A DNA stretch of 64,000 nt, from contig NZ_BMFC01000009.1 in the NCBI RefSeq assembly GCF_014637725.1, positions 62,001-126,000 of the forward strand, read 5' to 3'. Source of the DNA: Marivita lacus. Lineage in GTDB: Bacteria > Pseudomonadota > Alphaproteobacteria > Rhodobacterales > Rhodobacteraceae. Position numbers and translations under genes: made by a program. A model generated the notes under the pieces. It saw nothing but the letters and a program-made list of their open reading frames with translations. It did no database searches and was not told the origin of the DNA. Of the stretch, positions 62,768 through 64,000 are shown in pieces (the stretch's first letter is position 1; every line of letters starts with the position of its first letter).

Positions 62768-63865
62768 TCAGGGTCGGGTTTGACGCTTTTCGGCGGAAGG
62801 TTTGACAATCTTCGCACGTCTTGCGTTCTCTTTTTCCAGCGTCGCCATCGTCTCGCGGTTCTTGTCGGCAAGGTTCGCGGACCGTGAATAGTGCCGCGCC
62901 ATGGACGGTGTTTTCTGCCCCAAGAGGTCCGCGATGCGCCGCTCATCCAGCCCCGCCTCGCGCAGCGTCGTCGCAACAGTATGGCGCAGGCCCTTGAGCG
63001 TGAGGCCGGGCGCGATCAGCCCTTCCTCTTCCAACCCGGTCTTGAAACGGTGCCAGACGGTCGAAAAGCCGTTGTAGGTCCAAGGCCCGCCCTGCGAACT
63101 GGCCAGCACCGTGGCTGCCTCATGCCCGGGGATGCTGTCGAGGGCCGCCTGCAAGGTCGGGCTGACAGGAATCGCCACCTCTTCGCCGGTCTTGCCGCGC
63201 ACGCCCCAGATCGTGTCACCGTCAATCTGGTCCTTGCGCAGCTTCAACGCGTCCGACGGGTCGAGCCCGGTATTCATCATCAGCGCCAGCGCCACCCGCA
63301 CATGCGGCTTGGCGCGGGACAGGACGATGTCGCGCTCCTCGATGGTCCAGGGCCGGTTGGCATAAGCCCGGTCGCGCGGGCGGCGCTTGGGGATCACGTC
63401 CTTGGCGTAATTCGCCGCGATCAGACCTTGGGGGATGGCATGGCGGAACACCTCGCTCAGCAGGGTGCGCACCATGTTGGCCCGCCGCCAGCCGATCTTT
63501 TTCGCGGCCTTGTCGTGGATGCCTGCGATCAGCGGCGTGTCGATCACATGCACTGGCGTGTCGCGGATTGGGGCCAGGAAATCCGCGCATTAGCGGTAAT
63601 CGCGGCGCGTGGCCTCGGCGAGGTTGGCGAAATGCCCGGTCTCGAAATAGCCCTTGATCAGCCCGCCCAAAGTACCCGCACGAGGGCCCTTTTCCTTCTG
63701 CGCCACGGCGATGGCCCGGATCGTCTCGCATTGCGCCAGAAATTCGGCCGACCCCAGCGGTGCCTCGGTCAGATCGATCTTGTGGCCCGTCGCGCGGTGG
63801 TAGCAGCGCATCCGGCCGTGGCGATCCTTGAATATCTTGAATCCCTTGACGCGCACATGGGTCAT
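62768..63865 (-). pseudogene. Second tyrosine integrase, interrupted by an in-frame TAA
   Basis: From ATG 63865 the frame runs through an N-terminal arm-binding region (VKGFKIFKDRHGRMRCYHRA) and GTLGGLIKGYFETGHFANLA, then meets TAA at 63590-63592 right after ATRRDYR. The same frame continues with CADFLAPIRDTPVHVID and a full catalytic domain: NTGLDPSDALKL in place of the usual Arg box, LKGLRHTVATTL (His-x-x-Arg region), LLGQKTPSMARHYSR (Tyr). One base change explains the break. The Arg I position reads Asp, another sign of decay or divergence. It ends 46 bp from attR. Confidence 0.82.
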
Positions 63866-64000
63866 CAGAGCCGGTCCAGGATGTCGTCGCGCGTCATCTC
63901 GACATGGTCGGCCTTCATCGTGTCGATCCAGCGATCGATGTCGCGCCGGTCCCACAGCAGCGTGCCGCGCGCCAGCTCGACAGGCCGCACCGGGCAGCTT
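63865..64000 (-). CDS. AlpA/excisionase-like helix-turn-helix protein, partial (start outside window)
   Basis: 44 residues before the TGA at 63865-63867, open to the window edge. The segment RPVELARGTLLWDRRDIDRW is typical of the end of short helix-turn-helix proteins encoded next to integrases. The stop overlaps the integrase start (TGATG), so the two were one operon. Confidence 0.65.
   Translation of the reverse strand, partial: SCPVRPVELARGTLLWDRRDIDRWIDTMKADHVEMTRDDILDRL

Overview
The window is a high-GC (roughly 60-65%) alphaproteobacterial chromosome segment, most likely from the Rhodobacteraceae (Roseobacter group). Pointers to this are ccrM next to rnhB, a petABC (bc1) operon, a thiBPQ operon with a TPP riboswitch, a single-domain sppA, a YraN/RsmI/LpoA-like/GlnD cluster, an Irr-type iron box, and the G/C-rich extragenic repeats typical of the group. 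The genus cannot be told from the sequence.

Positions 1-51,860 are mostly core chromosome. In order: a GST fragment, comM, gshB, yraN, rsmI, an LpoA-like lipoprotein, glnD, an RTX-like DUF4214 protein, an orphan antitoxin, murJ, a rhomboid protease, trpS, ilvE, a universal stress protein, a NifU-like gene behind an Irr box, tsaB-rimI, a four-gene BMP-type (nucleoside-like) ABC importer, a TauE/TIGR02186/thioesterase run, uvrC, a tight SDR/antiporter/zinc-ribbon/sppA operon on the minus strand, priA facing a transaldolase-like gene, DUF484-xerC, paiB, a GST, psd-pssA, an outer-membrane barrel, petABC, thiBPQ, aroC, a DMT exporter, a small lipoprotein, an L,D-transpeptidase, an FAH-family hydrolase, ccrM and rnhB.

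From 51,862 the picture changes. A tRNA-Phe(GAA) gene carries the left end of a 10.8-kb integrated element. The last 47 bp of the tRNA region are repeated exactly at 62,675-62,721 (attL/attR). The element encodes a DUF4102-type tyrosine integrase, a hypothetical protein, an AlpA-like regulator, a primase-like protein and a RepA-like AAA ATPase on the minus strand, plus an XRE repressor, a small conserved protein, a GIY-YIG protein and a small membrane protein. Just beyond the ATPase gene lies a symmetric cluster of six GRTAAC repeats that looks like an origin. This layout recalls phage satellites (PICI-like islands), but no packaging genes are visible.

The cargo (about 52.0-56.2 kb) is much more A+T-rich than the rest. 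It encodes a beta-class DNA methyltransferase followed by two tandem paralogous nucleases. Each nuclease appears to join an AlwI/BstNBI-like recognition domain to a NucS-like PD-(D/E)XK domain. This is the best candidate for an undescribed system: a possible heterodimeric type IIS-like restriction-modification module. Right of attR sits a second, nonsense-interrupted integrase preceded by an excisionase-like gene cut by the window edge, which suggests a second element stacked at the same tRNA.
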